NCBI GenBank assembly: GCA_025360045.1
Contig: JANYCY010000065.1
Span: forward strand, 1-64,000
DNA from: Janthinobacterium sp.
GTDB taxonomy: Bacteria; Pseudomonadota; Gammaproteobacteria; Burkholderiales; Chitinibacteraceae
Reading direction: 5' to 3'
Length of the DNA: 64,000 nt
Shown one piece after another: positions 1 through 8,850 of this stretch (the first letter of the stretch is position 1; each line of letters opens with the position of its first letter). A program made the position numbers and the translations under genes. The notes beneath the pieces are model-generated. The model was not told where the DNA came from. It did not search any database and saw only the letters and a program-made list of their open reading frames with translations.

Positions 1-1
1 C

Positions 2-115
2 GGTGTGGTTCTGGCTAGCGGATGGATTGTGCTCATGTTGATGCCTTGGTTGAAAGTGATTGAATCAGATCATGCAGTAGATCTCTGGCTTGGAAAAGTG
101 GCCAGCTGCGAATAG
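2..115 (+). CDS. C-terminal end of an unidentified membrane protein (partial)
   Basis: An open frame runs in from the left edge and stops at TAG 113-115, giving 37 residues. The first 20 or so are strongly hydrophobic (VVLASGWIVLMLMPWL) and look like a final transmembrane helix, followed by a short polar tail ending VASCE. Too little remains to assign a family. The next start codon (ATG 123) lies 8 bases after this stop, so the two genes would be co-transcribed if this frame is real. Confidence 0.35.
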   Translation, partial: GVVLASGWIVLMLMPWLKVIESDHAVDLWLGKVASCE

Positions 116-122
116 GAACAGA

Positions 123-659
123 ATGACCCGAAACCCGACAAATACCCAAAGTAGTAGTGGTGTAGTGAATGTAGCGCCTTTTTCTTACTTTAATATTGTT
201 TCTAATGAGCCGATGATTGTTTCGGTGAGCATTAATCGCCGCCACGATAATGCCCTGCTTAAAGATACTGCGCGCAATATTTTGCAAACGGGGGAATGCG
301 TGGTTCACCTACCATCGCGCGGACACGCACCACAAGTCAATGCCAGCGCGGCCGCGTTTGCCCCAAATGAAAGCGAAGCCACCGCCCTTGGGCTGGCACT
401 GACGCCATCCACCGCCGTAAAACCACCCCGTCTTGCCGATTGCGGCATTGCGCTGGAGTGTCGTCTGCATATGCATGTGGAAGTTGGCGATCCTGTTGTG
501 GCTGATTTAATTTTGCTAGAAGTAATCCACCTTGGCGTGGCAGACGACTTACTCAGGGATGGACGCATCCACCCCGAGCCACTCGACCCGCTCTCCCGCC
601 TTGGCGGCCCAGACTACGCTGTGATTGGTGAGCGCTTTATTATTCAGAGGCCTAAATGA
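123..659 (+). CDS. Flavin reductase family protein (DIM6/NTAB-like), short N-terminus
   Basis: The protein resembles the FMN-binding flavin reductase-like family (split-barrel fold), which binds FMN and often supplies reduced flavin to a partner oxygenase. The visible signature is GVVNVAPFSYFN near residue 13, followed by a conserved block with NALLKDTARNI and GECVVH, and the family's C-terminal part ending in a GGPDYAVIGE-like stretch. ATG 123 is chosen because AGGAA lies 6 bases upstream; an in-frame TTG at 90 has no clear ribosome site. About 178 aa results. Family members normally have some 25-30 more residues before the NVAPFSYFN motif, including a PRPIA-type strand that contributes to flavin binding. 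Here that part is missing or unrecognisable, so the protein may be N-terminally eroded. Its stop overlaps the RidA start (ATGA), indicating translational coupling. Confidence 0.75.
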   Translation: MTRNPTNTQSSSGVVNVAPFSYFNIVSNEPMIVSVSINRRHDNALLKDTARNILQTGECVVHLPSRGHAPQVNASAAAFAPNESEATALGLALTPSTAVKPPRLADCGIALECRLHMHVEVGDPVVADLILLEVIHLGVADDLLRDGRIHPEPLDPLSRLGGPDYAVIGERFIIQRPK

Positions 660-1048
660 ACACGATGAACAAAACCATTATCCATAGCGATAACGCACCC
701 AAAGCTGTCGGCACGTACTCGCAAGCCGTCAAAATCGGCAATACCGTATATTTATCTGGCCAAATTGGCCTTGATCCCGCCAGCGGCATTCTGGCGGAAG
801 GCTTTAATGCTCAAGCACATCAAGTCTTTCAAAACCTACGCGCGGTGTGTCAGGCTGCAGGTGGCGACTTGCAAAATATAGCTAAGCTAGGTGTATTTGT
901 TACCGACCTGAGCAACTTTGCCGCCCTAAACGACATCATGGGGCAATATTTCACCGAGCCCTACCCCGCCCGAGCCGCCATTCAGGCTGCAGCGCTACCT
1001 AAGGGTGCACTGGTTGAGGCAGATGGGGTGATGGTTTTAGATTTGTAA
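656..1048 (+). CDS. RidA family enamine/imine deaminase
   Basis: A 130-residue protein matching the YjgF/YER057c/UK114 family. RidA proteins hydrolyse reactive 2-aminoacrylate and other enamine/imine intermediates formed by PLP enzymes, and work as cytosolic trimers. Visible marks are the N-terminal GTYSQAVKIGNTVYLSGQ block, the conserved arginine in YPARAAI, and the C-terminal ALVEADGVMV strand with its conserved Glu. Length is typical. The start ATG overlaps the stop of the flavin reductase (ATGA); a second ATG lies at 665. Pairing with a flavin reductase suggests detoxification or catabolism of an amine, but the substrate cannot be read from sequence. Confidence 0.92.
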   Translation: MNTMNKTIIHSDNAPKAVGTYSQAVKIGNTVYLSGQIGLDPASGILAEGFNAQAHQVFQNLRAVCQAAGGDLQNIAKLGVFVTDLSNFAALNDIMGQYFTEPYPARAAIQAAALPKGALVEADGVMVLDL

Positions 1049-1109
1049 TCCTCCAGTATTCGTGGAGGCTCTGGTGCAAACAAAATCACTCAGATGAATG
1101 CGATAGAGG

Positions 1110-1230
1110 GCTAAATCTTAAACCACAGAGAACGCAGAGAGCACAGAGAGCACAGAGTTACACAGAGAAAATCGACGGTTTTCTCTGTGTCCTCTGTGCC
1201 CTCGTTTTACCCTGTGGTTTAAGATTTAGC
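1110..1230. repeat. Long imperfect palindrome of the CACAGAG-type intergenic repeat
   Basis: A 19-base arm at 1110-1128 is perfectly inverted at 1212-1230. Between them are several CACAGAG/GCACAGAG direct copies and an inner hairpin (arm 1161-1171, loop of 7, arm 1179-1189). The whole 121-base stretch could fold into one long stem. It fills most of the gap between the RidA and CoA-binding genes. Repeats of this ACCACAGAG...CACAGAG character are scattered in many proteobacterial genomes; a G-substituted relative lies at 5111-5160. Confidence 0.8.
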
Positions 1231-1240
1231 TCTGCGTAAC

Positions 1241-1687
1241 ATGAGTGAATCAATCCCCCTCTGGAGAAAAGCTATTTTCCAAAATCCTAATGACCAAGTC
1301 ATCCGCCAGTTTTTACTCAGCATTCACCGTATCGCCGTAGTGGGCCTCTCACCCAAGCCCGATCGACCTAGCTTTGCTGTTGCGAAAGTGATGCAGCAAG
1401 TGGGCATGCAAATTGTGCCGGTGCGCCCGTTTACCGAAAGCGTACTGGGCGAGCCAGCCTATGCCAGCCTGAGCGATGTGCCGAGCAAGGTAGATTTGGT
1501 CAATGTGTTCCGAGCCGCAGATCAAATCGACGCGATTGTGGACGAGGCCATTGCCTTGCAGATCCCTGCGATCTGGATTCAGCAGGGCATTATTAATGAA
1601 GCAGCAGCAGAGCGCGCCCAAGCAGCTGGGCTATTTGTGGTGATGGATCGATGTATCAAGATTGATTATTTACGGCTCTGCCTGTGA
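1241..1687 (+). CDS. CoA-binding domain protein (YccU-like)
   Basis: A 148-residue protein consisting of a single Rossmann-type CoA-binding domain like that of E. coli YccU and of succinyl-CoA synthetase alpha subunits. Visible features are the first strand and turn IAVVGLSPKPDRPS (residues ~31-44), the VPVRP strand, the DLVNVFR segment, and IPAIWIQQGIIN, all typical of this family. The cellular role of YccU proteins is not settled. The end overlaps the next gene by 4 bases (GTGA), so they form an operon. No ligase or catalytic domain is attached. Confidence 0.88.
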   Translation: MSESIPLWRKAIFQNPNDQVIRQFLLSIHRIAVVGLSPKPDRPSFAVAKVMQQVGMQIVPVRPFTESVLGEPAYASLSDVPSKVDLVNVFRAADQIDAIVDEAIALQIPAIWIQQGIINEAAAERAQAAGLFVVMDRCIKIDYLRLCL

Positions 1688-2439
1688 GCTGTCATCTGGT
1701 CTTAGGGGATTTTGCTGCAGATATTTTGCGAGGCTTGCTTGGCCCCTACGCCGATATTCGCATCCACCGTGATGATTTAGCGCTTGGCCCGCTGATCGAT
1801 ATCGATCATGTTTGCCCCGTGGCCAGAATTCAGTTTTGGAATGAAGTTTTCCCGCTATCCAGTTTTGATTTTAGCGATGTACTGCCCGCAGGCAACGCCC
1901 AGCTCGCATCCCTGCCAGAAGACCTGACTTTATGGATAGGCACATCCTGCGGCGAGGCGCTTTTACTACGCAGATTAGCGTGGTGGCGAAATCAAACCGG
2001 GCAAAGTTTTAAGCTGATTATTCCTGACACCACAGGGGTAGACAGCTATGTTGCAGGCCAAGTCCCCCTTAGCCTGCTTAGCCCCGAGCAAATCGAATCG
2101 GCCAGTAGCGAACTGATTCCCCTCGCCCAATTAGAAAAATTAGCGCAAGAATGGCAAGCGCTATGCCAGCAAAACAGTACCTTCCGAGGCTGGAATGGGC
2201 AGACGTTTCAACATCTGAACGAAGCCGCGCTCGACGCCGAAATGCTGGCTTTAATCACCGACAACTACACACCGTGCAGCCAAGTTGCTGGGCTTTGGAT
2301 ACAGGCCAGCAAAGACTTTTTTCGCAGCGATGTATTAGCCATGTGGCGCTTACGCTGCCTAACGGCGCAAGGACTGATCGAAATGGAAAGCCACCCCGAT
2401 CCGCACGATTTATTTGCTTATAAAGTAAGGAATAAATAG
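1684..2439 (+). CDS. DUF1835 domain-containing protein
   Basis: A 251-residue cytosolic protein starting at GTG 1684, which overlaps the previous stop. The N-terminus has the DUF1835 pattern: a short strand with HLVLGDFAAD, then the DDLALGPLID segment, followed by a WIGTSCGEALLLRRLAWW helix. Function is unknown. The C-terminal half is helical and ends with a basic KVRNK tail. It has no signal peptide or membrane segment. Co-occurrence with the CoA-binding gene suggests a shared transcript but gives no functional clue. Confidence 0.75.
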   Translation: MSCHLVLGDFAADILRGLLGPYADIRIHRDDLALGPLIDIDHVCPVARIQFWNEVFPLSSFDFSDVLPAGNAQLASLPEDLTLWIGTSCGEALLLRRLAWWRNQTGQSFKLIIPDTTGVDSYVAGQVPLSLLSPEQIESASSELIPLAQLEKLAQEWQALCQQNSTFRGWNGQTFQHLNEAALDAEMLALITDNYTPCSQVAGLWIQASKDFFRSDVLAMWRLRCLTAQGLIEMESHPDPHDLFAYKVRNK

Positions 2440-2551
2440 CCCCCTTCTCGAAGGTACTCCTTCAAAAATACAGAAAAAATCAGCCCGTGCATTGCCTTAA
2501 ATAGCGGCTACGTTTACCTTTAGTTAAATTCTTCAGCGGCTTGCCAGATAT

Positions 2552-3403
2552 ATGAAACTTCAGTTCACAAAGATGCAAGGCCTAGGTAATGATTTTATGG
2601 TGATTGATGGGGTAAATCAGCAGGTCAAGCTGAGTGCCAACACCATACGCCAGCTAGGTGATCGGCATTTTGGCATTGGTTTTGACCAACTATTATTGGT
2701 GGAAAACTCAAAGCGAGCCGATATCGATTTTAGCTACCGCATTTTTAATAATGACGGCAGCGAGGTCGAGCAATGCGGCAATGGCGCACGCTGCTTTGCA
2801 CGCTTTGTGCACGATAAAAAACTAAGCCTAAAAAACGAAATCGCCGTTGAAACAGCAAGAGGGGTGATTTATCCACGGCTAGAAGACGATGGTCATGTCA
2901 GCGTGAATATGGGCGTGCCGCAATTTATTCCAAAGGAAATCCCTTTTATTGCTGACAATGATCTTGTCATTCACCCGCTGGATATTGACGGCGTAAGCTT
3001 TGAAATTAGCGTAGTCTCGATGGGCAACCCACACGCGGTGCAAATAGTTACTGACATTGAAACCGCCCCTGTTGCTAGCATCGGGCCAAAGATTGAAAAC
3101 CACCCGCAATTCCCAGCCAAAGTGAATGTCGGCTTTATGCAAATCACCAGCCGAGATGAAATCAAACTACGCGTGTTTGAACGCGCTGCGGGCGAAACAC
3201 TGGCTTGCGGCACTGGCGCTTGCGCAGCTGTTGTAGCAGGGATACGTCGAGGCTTACTCAACCCACGCGTTCGCGTGATCACTCATGGTGGCGAGCTGAC
3301 CATTACTTGGGCAGGGGATTCGCAAGCAGTATGGATGACCGGCCCGGCCGTCAGCGTGTTTGACGGCGTTATCAATCTCCAAGGAGAAGAATATGCAGCC
3401 TGA
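2552..3403 (+). CDS. dapF: Diaminopimelate epimerase
   Basis: DapF interconverts LL- and meso-diaminopimelate without a cofactor, supplying meso-DAP for peptidoglycan and lysine. The two catalytic cysteines are visible in the expected blocks: EQCGNGARC (around residue 73) and [11 protein letters not shown] (around residue 222), with the GNPHAV and ERAAGET motifs between them. Length, 283 aa, is slightly above the usual ~275. It heads the classical dapF-DUF484-xerC operon; its stop codon lies inside the start region of the DUF484 gene. Confidence 0.97.
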   Translation: MKLQFTKMQGLGNDFMVIDGVNQQVKLSANTIRQLGDRHFGIGFDQLLLVENSKRADIDFSYRIFNNDGSEVEQCGNGARCFARFVHDKKLSLKNEIAVETARGVIYPRLEDDGHVSVNMGVPQFIPKEIPFIADNDLVIHPLDIDGVSFEISVVSMGNPHAVQIVTDIETAPVASIGPKIENHPQFPAKVNVGFMQITSRDEIKLRVFERAAGETLACGTGACAAVVAGIRRGLLNPRVRVITHGGELTITWAGDSQAVWMTGPAVSVFDGVINLQGEEYAA

Positions 3404-4085
3404 TGAAATCGTTACTTGGCTTCGAGACAACCCAGAATTTTTTGACCAATACGCCGATGAGCTGGCTGAAATCTATGTGCCACATACCTACCGTGGCCAA
3501 GCGATTTCTCTGGCAGAGCGACAACTACTCACCCTGCGCGAGAAAAACCGCTCGCTGGAGCTGCGCTTAGGCGATTTACTGGAATTTGGAACCGAAAACG
3601 ACCATATCTCAGAAAAGCTGCACCAACTGAGTGTCAGCCTGATGCAGGCAGATGATTTAGCCAGCATGATCGGCACCTTGGAATACCATTTGCAGCATCG
3701 CTTTGGCGTACCGCATATCGCCTTACGGCTGTGGCTAGATAGCGATTGTAATCTGCGCGAATTTGCCCCCGTAGGTGAAGCGGTGCAAAAGCTAGCGCAA
3801 AACTTAGTCTCACCTTACTGCGGCCCCTATGTCACCGATGAAGTGCAGTCTTGGTTTGAATGCGACACCAGTACGCTAAAATCCTTCGCCCAATTTGCTC
3901 TGCGCACCGGCGGCGAGCCATTTGGTGTACTCGTCATGGCCAGTGAAGATATTGAGCGCTTCTACCCTGATATGGGCACGCTGTATTTACAGCGCTTATC
4001 TGATTTAGTATCCGCATCGATTCGCCGCGCCGTGCCCTCTGTTGCGTCCGATGATGAGCCTATGCTGCTCACCGAAGAAGTGTGA
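3393..4085 (+). CDS. DUF484 family protein (YigA-like)
   Basis: A 230-residue cytosolic protein of the DUF484 family, which has a GAF-like fold and unknown function. ATG 3393 is preceded by AAGGAG and lies 11 bases inside the end of dapF. The N-terminus ([15 protein letters not shown]) is the standard DUF484 opening, followed by a short coiled-coil ([17 protein letters not shown]) and the GAF-like half. Its position between dapF and xerC is conserved in many beta- and gammaproteobacteria. Its last codon overlaps the xerC start. Confidence 0.9.
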   Translation: MQPDEIVTWLRDNPEFFDQYADELAEIYVPHTYRGQAISLAERQLLTLREKNRSLELRLGDLLEFGTENDHISEKLHQLSVSLMQADDLASMIGTLEYHLQHRFGVPHIALRLWLDSDCNLREFAPVGEAVQKLAQNLVSPYCGPYVTDEVQSWFECDTSTLKSFAQFALRTGGEPFGVLVMASEDIERFYPDMGTLYLQRLSDLVSASIRRAVPSVASDDEPMLLTEEV

Positions 4086-5077
4086 TGCAAGTTGCGACGG
4101 AGCGTCTTCCCCTAACTAGCAATGCTGCCCCCAGCAGCAAGCCTGCGGATAAAGGTGATAGCACCGAACAAATCAGCGCAAAACACGCCATGCTCGCCCA
4201 CTTTGTGCAATATTTGGAAGGCGAAAAAGGCGCAGGGGAGCACACCCGTGCCGCCTATGAGCGCGATATGGCCACCCTGATGGAATGCGCGGCCGGCCAT
4301 GATTTATCGGCACTCACGCCTAAAGAAATTCGCGGCTATGTGCGTAAACTGACCGGCCAAAGCCTCTCGGCCAGAAGCATCGCCCGCACGCTTTCCACTT
4401 GGCGTACGTTTTACCGGCTGATGTGCCGTGATTTTCACTGGCCGATGAATCCCGCTGACGGGGTAAAACCGCCAAAGAGCAGCAAAAAACTACCTGCCGC
4501 AATGACCGTTGACGATGCAGGAGGCTTTTTAGAAGGCATGCCCGACGACGAGATTCTTGCCTGCCGCGATAAGGCCATTTTTGAGCTGGCCTATTCTTCA
4601 GGCCTGCGCGTGGCAGAATTGGTTTCGATTACCCTGCTCGACTTAGACCTCAATCACGGCATGGCGGTCGTCACTGGTAAGGGCGGGAAAACACGGCAAC
4701 TCCCTGTGGGTAGCGTGGCCTGCGAAGCCATCCGCCGTTGGCTGCTAGAGCGCCCCAAGCTGACCCCAAAAGACAACACCGTATTTGTCGGCAAAAACGG
4801 CGGCTCGCTCAGCACCCGCGCGGTGCAGCTGCGGATTAAATACTGGGAAACCAAACTCAATATCGCCGAACCACTCTACCCACACAAATTACGCCACAGC
4901 TGTGCCAGCCACTTACTCCAAAGCTCCCACGACCTACGCGCCGTGCAAGAACTCCTCGGCCACGCCAGCATCGCCACCACCCAAGTCTATACCCACCTCG
5001 ATTACCAACACCTGGCTCAAGAATACGACCGCACTCACCCAAGGGCTAAAAAACCAGAGGATGAAGAGAGTAAATAG
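4082..5077 (+). CDS. xerC: Tyrosine recombinase XerC
   Basis: XerC works with XerD at the dif site to resolve chromosome dimers. The core-binding domain is near residues 35-120, and the catalytic domain carries the full set: R in SSGLRVAEL, K in TGKGGKTRQ, HxxR in HKLRHSCASH, H in LLGHASIATTQ, and the nucleophile Y in TQVYTHLDY. Translation can start at GTG 4082 or ATG 4085; both overlap the DUF484 stop. The product (~331 aa) is about 30 residues longer than typical because of a low-complexity polar N-terminal extension (SNAAPSSKPADKG). The dapF-DUF484 context supports XerC rather than a phage integrase. Confidence 0.95.
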   Translation: MMQVATERLPLTSNAAPSSKPADKGDSTEQISAKHAMLAHFVQYLEGEKGAGEHTRAAYERDMATLMECAAGHDLSALTPKEIRGYVRKLTGQSLSARSIARTLSTWRTFYRLMCRDFHWPMNPADGVKPPKSSKKLPAAMTVDDAGGFLEGMPDDEILACRDKAIFELAYSSGLRVAELVSITLLDLDLNHGMAVVTGKGGKTRQLPVGSVACEAIRRWLLERPKLTPKDNTVFVGKNGGSLSTRAVQLRIKYWETKLNIAEPLYPHKLRHSCASHLLQSSHDLRAVQELLGHASIATTQVYTHLDYQHLAQEYDRTHPRAKKPEDEESK

Positions 5078-5110
5078 TTTTGTTGTTGGGTAAGCACAAA
5101 CCCACATCCT

Positions 5111-5160
5111 GAAACACGGAGGGCACGGAGAACACGGAGTTTCACGGAGAAAAACAAAGG
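5111..5160. repeat. CACGGAG-type intergenic repeat
   Basis: Five close direct copies of a 7-10 base CACGGAG motif just after xerC. It looks like a single arm of the palindromic repeat at 1110-1230, with CACAGAG changed to CACGGAG throughout. No coding potential. Confidence 0.6.
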
Positions 5161-5227
5161 GAAAACAAGCGATCAGCTTTGAGGTTTGAGTATTTTCAAA
5201 TTCAGACGACTGGATTTACATCGCGAC

Positions 5228-5577
5228 TCATGGCATGGGGCTTTTTAAAGTCCCCTTGAAGCACGCCGAAGTGAGGAACAAGCGGGGCGGGGTTTCGGCG
5301 AGGACTGTCTGAGCGAAGCGAGTTCCGCAACCGCCGCCTCGATTGTCCGCAACAAGGGGTTTCGTGCTGGCCGGGGCGGCCTTCTTTTGGTTCTTTTCTT
5401 GGCCGTTCAATAAAAGAACGCCCCCGCAGTGGCTACCGCTCCAAAATCCATGTGCCGTAGGTACTAAAAAGAGTTTTTTGTTTTTTCTTAGTAACTGCAG
5501 CATAGCGTCATGGTGGGTTACGGCCGAAATAGATCTGCGCCCTAATGAGCCTCGAGAACGGCCTAACCCACCCTACG
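5228..5577. repeat. Composite intergenic repeat region downstream of xerC and pip
   Basis: This is the gap between two convergent genes and contains no convincing CDS. The left part (about 5236-5480) has the texture of a dispersed proteobacterial extragenic repeat, with a GAGCGAAGCGAGTT core and a GGTTCTTTTCTTGGCC stretch. The right part (5510-5577) is a short inverted repeat in which GGTGGGTTACGGCC faces GGCCTAACCCACC, ending in the CCCACCCTAC motif that recurs at 61151-61233. Short open frames across it have repeat-like composition and are not called. Confidence 0.5.
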
Positions 5578-5641
5578 GTGACCTTTTCCTTTTACAAGAA
5601 TTGGGCAGATACTTATGCCCTACAACGGCTCACCAAACCTT

Positions 5642-6601
5642 TTAAGAAAACCTCCCCTGTAATTTAAATTCCTCAGTCGCTTTAATTAAAGCCGCAGCAA
5701 TCCCCGGCTCCATCGCCGCATGACCGGCATCGGGGATGATGTGTAGGCTAGATTCAGGCCAAGCTTGATGCAGGCGATAAGCCGATTTTGGTGGGCAAAT
5801 CACGTCGTAACGACCTTGAATAATCACCGCTGGCAGGTGGCGAATCTTGCCCACCTGTTGCACCAGCTGGTCTTCATCCATAAAAGCGCCGTAACGCATA
5901 TAGTGCGCCTCTAAGCGACCCAGACTCGTGCAAACAGCGTCGGTTTCAAACTGGGCAATGGCGCTGCTTTGCGGCTCTAAAAACAGACAACTGCCTTCAT
6001 AGCGACTCCAGCTGCGAGCGGCAGGCAGATACACATCCGGATCATCATTAAACAGGCGCTGGCTATAAGCTTCGAGCAAATCACCCCGCTCAGGCGCTGG
6101 GATTTGCGCGGCGAATTCGGCGTGGACTTCTGGATAAAAATGGCCGATGCCATTCACAAACCAGTCCACCTCGGCCGCAGTGCAAAGGAAAATCCCGCGC
6201 AAGATAAAACCTAAACACGCCTCTGGGTGCGCTTCACCATAAGCCAGCGAAAGAGTCGATCCCCAAGAGCCGCCAAACACCAGCCACTGCTCTACATCCA
6301 ACATCTGACGCAATACTTCGATATCGGCAATTAAATGGGCGGTAGTGTTATTACGATACTCCCCCAAGGGCGTCGATTGCCCTGCGCCGCGCTGATCAAA
6401 TAAAACAATACGGTAGTAGCTAGGGTCAAAAAAGCGCCGATGCATGGGCGAAATACCGCCGCCGGGGCCGCCATGCAAAAACAGCACCGGCACACCATCA
6501 GGATTCCCGCATTCTTCCCAGTAAAGGGTATGCACATCATCTACGGCCAAACGGCCACTGCGGTGAGGCTGAATTTCTGGAAACAATAAATCGCTCATCA
6601 T
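5642..6601 (-). CDS. pip: Proline iminopeptidase
   Basis: A 319-residue alpha/beta hydrolase of peptidase family S33 that removes N-terminal proline from peptides in the cytosol. The oxyanion-hole segment FLHGGPGGGI (residues ~41-50), the nucleophile elbow FGGSWGS with Ser112, the QRGAGQS motif and the C-terminal histidine in DAGHAAME are all visible. Length is normal. Two adjacent ATG codons at 6601 and 6598 could start translation, preceded by AGGTTA. It is a stand-alone gene, convergent with xerC. Confidence 0.95.
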   Translation of the reverse strand: MMSDLLFPEIQPHRSGRLAVDDVHTLYWEECGNPDGVPVLFLHGGPGGGISPMHRRFFDPSYYRIVLFDQRGAGQSTPLGEYRNNTTAHLIADIEVLRQMLDVEQWLVFGGSWGSTLSLAYGEAHPEACLGFILRGIFLCTAAEVDWFVNGIGHFYPEVHAEFAAQIPAPERGDLLEAYSQRLFNDDPDVYLPAARSWSRYEGSCLFLEPQSSAIAQFETDAVCTSLGRLEAHYMRYGAFMDEDQLVQQVGKIRHLPAVIIQGRYDVICPPKSAYRLHQAWPESSLHIIPDAGHAAMEPGIAAALIKATEEFKLQGRFS

Positions 6602-6665
6602 TAACCTTTGTAAGATGGATGCAAAACAAGGGCATTGCTGCCCCTGTTGATGCCAAATCTGCGAA

Positions 6666-8432
6666 TCAAAAACCTAAGACTCTCGCCCCTTGGTAAAAAA
6701 TAAACGACAGCAGCCAAGCGAGCAATAAAGAATAGACCACAGAGAAAGTCGTTAGCGCTACGCTATTCGATTCCTTGCGCATGGCTGCAATAGTAGAAAC
6801 GCAGGGCACGTAGGTCAATGAAAACAGCATAAAGCTATAAGCCGATACCGGATCAAGCACGATGGATAAATGATGCGCCAAGGCTGGGCCATCTTGTCCA
6901 GCAATCACCGCCAACGCGCCAAGCACCACTTCTTTAGCCACAAAACCAAACATTAAAGCAATCGACAACTCGGCCTGAATACCAATCGGAGATAACACCG
7001 GCTGAAAGAATTCAGCAATCATGGTGGAATAACTATGTTGTGAATTTGGATAATTACTCAACAACCAGACTAAGACCACACCAATCACAATCATGGTCGT
7101 CGCCAGGCGCACAAAACCTGCCGCCTCTCCCCAGCCGCGTAAAAAGATTTGCCGCAGCACTGGGAAACGGTAAGGCGGCAGCTCCAGAGTAAATGGCTCG
7201 GTCGATTTAAAGCGGCCACGCAGCAACAGTGCCGTGCCCATAGAAATAAAAATACTCGCAAAATAGAGCGACAACAGCACCCAAGGTGCTTGCAGGGGGC
7301 TAAACAGCGCGCCAGTTAAAAACAGAAAAATCTGTAAACGTGCCGAACACAGCGAAAACGGAATCGCCAACATCGTCAGTAAACGCGCCTTTCTATCCCT
7401 AATCACCCTTGTGCCCATTAAGGCAGGCACATTGCAGCCAAAACCCATCATCAGCATCACAAAGCCGCGCCCATCCATACCGAGGCGCGCCATCAGGCCG
7501 TCCATCATAAAAGCCGCACGCGAGAAATAACCCGAGTCTTCGATAATCGCCATCAGGCAAAAGAACAGAAAAACAATTGGGATAAAAGTCAGCACCGTGC
7601 TCAGGCCATCAAACACGCCATCGACTAAAAAACCTGAACAAAATGGCGGCCAGGAAGCCGCGGCCGTTTTTAAGATATCGGTTTTAAACCATTCCAGCCC
7701 ATCTTTGGCTAAATCTTGCAAAGGCACGCCAATGGCGTAAGTCAGCTGAAAAAGGCAAAACATCATCAATACAAACAGCGGTAAACCGAGCACCGGATGC
7801 AAAACCCAGCGATCGAGCGTCGCAGTGGGGCCAGCAGGCAAAATGGCCGGGCGCTGAATAAAACGGCGATAAAGCCGTGCCTCATCCTGATGCAGGGTAT
7901 TGGATGCGGGTGCATGGGCGAGAGAAATTTGCTTGGGCGCTTGCTGGCTAATCAAGCGATTAAGCGCCTCTTTTAAATCAGGCACGCCTTGGCCATGCTT
8001 GGCACTGATTTTTAGCACCGGGCAGGCCAGCTCTGCGGCCAAGCCATCCAGATTAATTTGCACCCCAGCCTGCTTGGCTTCGTCGCTCATATTCAGCGCA
8101 ATAATCAGCGGCGCGCCCAGTGCTTTCAGCTGCAAAGCCAACACCAGCTGCCTATCTAGCTGCGTGGCGTTCAGCACCAAGAGAATGGCATCTAGCTCGG
8201 TCTTATTCAGAAATTCCTGAGTAATACGCTCGTCTTCAGCGCCGCCACTTAAATCATAAATCCCCGGCAGATCGACCATCTGCACCATAGATCCGCCCAG
8301 CAAAATACGGCTAGCAGCCAATTCCACCGTTAACCCCGGCCAATTGGCGGTACGCGCCGTGCCGCCCGTAATTCGATTAAATAAGGTCGATTTACCGGTA
8401 TTAGGCATGCCCACCAGGGCAACGCGCTTCAT
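6666..8432 (-). CDS. feoB: Ferrous iron transport protein B (compact form)
   Basis: FeoB is the inner-membrane Fe2+ permease with an N-terminal cytosolic GTPase. The G domain shows G1 GMPNTGKS (residues 8-15), G3 DLPG and G4 NMSD. It is followed by a linker and a membrane region with two gate-like halves, including MGFGCNVPALMGTR and FGFVAKEVVLGAL, each with a conserved Cys or acidic gate position. At 588 aa it is shorter than the ~770-aa enterobacterial form but within the range of compact FeoBs. The G1 Met replacing the common Asn (GNPNxGKT) is a small deviation. Its start overlaps the feoA stop. Confidence 0.95.
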   Translation of the reverse strand: MKRVALVGMPNTGKSTLFNRITGGTARTANWPGLTVELAASRILLGGSMVQMVDLPGIYDLSGGAEDERITQEFLNKTELDAILLVLNATQLDRQLVLALQLKALGAPLIIALNMSDEAKQAGVQINLDGLAAELACPVLKISAKHGQGVPDLKEALNRLISQQAPKQISLAHAPASNTLHQDEARLYRRFIQRPAILPAGPTATLDRWVLHPVLGLPLFVLMMFCLFQLTYAIGVPLQDLAKDGLEWFKTDILKTAAASWPPFCSGFLVDGVFDGLSTVLTFIPIVFLFFCLMAIIEDSGYFSRAAFMMDGLMARLGMDGRGFVMLMMGFGCNVPALMGTRVIRDRKARLLTMLAIPFSLCSARLQIFLFLTGALFSPLQAPWVLLSLYFASIFISMGTALLLRGRFKSTEPFTLELPPYRFPVLRQIFLRGWGEAAGFVRLATTMIVIGVVLVWLLSNYPNSQHSYSTMIAEFFQPVLSPIGIQAELSIALMFGFVAKEVVLGALAVIAGQDGPALAHHLSIVLDPVSAYSFMLFSLTYVPCVSTIAAMRKESNSVALTTFSVVYSLLLAWLLSFIFYQGARVLGF

Positions 8433-8689
8433 GCCGCCACCGCGATCAAGCTGCTCTCTGCTTGCGGCAGGATATCAACCATAATTTGCTTGGCATCGTT
8501 ACGGCGCAGCATAAATTCGGTACTGCCAACGCGCAGCTGCAAAGGCCCGCCCAGCATGCCTCGGCGGATCACTTCTATATCGCGCTGCACATGCAGCCCA
8601 AGCGCAGCAAGGCGTTGGCATAAATCAGCATCAAGCTGGGTGGAGAGTATTCTGGCGGGGGTATTGAGCGGAAGATCAGCAAGTGTCAT
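8429..8689 (-). CDS. feoA: Ferrous iron transport protein A
   Basis: An 86-residue SH3-like FeoA protein (MTLADLPLNTPARI start, then LAALGLHVQRDIEVIRRGMLGGPLQLRVGSTEFMLRR). FeoA is a small cytosolic partner needed for FeoB-dependent Fe2+ uptake. The ATGA overlap with feoB shows coupling. Upstream on the minus strand there is a TTGACT hexamer (8746-8751) and a GATGAT hexamer 17 bases later, plus an AATGAGAAC half-site near 8699-8707 that resembles one arm of a Fur box. These regulatory readings are weak. Confidence 0.93.
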   Translation of the reverse strand: MTLADLPLNTPARILSTQLDADLCQRLAALGLHVQRDIEVIRRGMLGGPLQLRVGSTEFMLRRNDAKQIMVDILPQAESSLIAVAA

Positions 8690-8798
8690 GGTTTTAGCAA
8701 TGAGAACGGTTTTTGTTACAACATCATCTGCCTTACATTTTACGGAGTCAATGTCAGAGACTAGGTATATTGACTTGCATCAGCATTCGCGCAGCACG

Positions 8799-8834
8799 AA
8801 AAAAAACCATGCACTTGATGTGCATGGTTTTTTT
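8799..8834 (-). terminator. Rho-independent terminator after purD
   Basis: An 8-bp perfect stem (CCATGCAC 8807-8814 with GTGCATGG 8820-8827) and 5-base loop are flanked by A and T runs on both sides, so it can work in either direction. It lies immediately downstream of purD and upstream of feoA. Confidence 0.85.
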
Positions 8835-8850
8835 ACTCGCCTCAAGCCAA

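Noticed and set aside
5228-5645. Open frames on both strands in the xerC-pip gap
   Set aside because: They translate repeat DNA, have no ribosome sites and no family resemblance.
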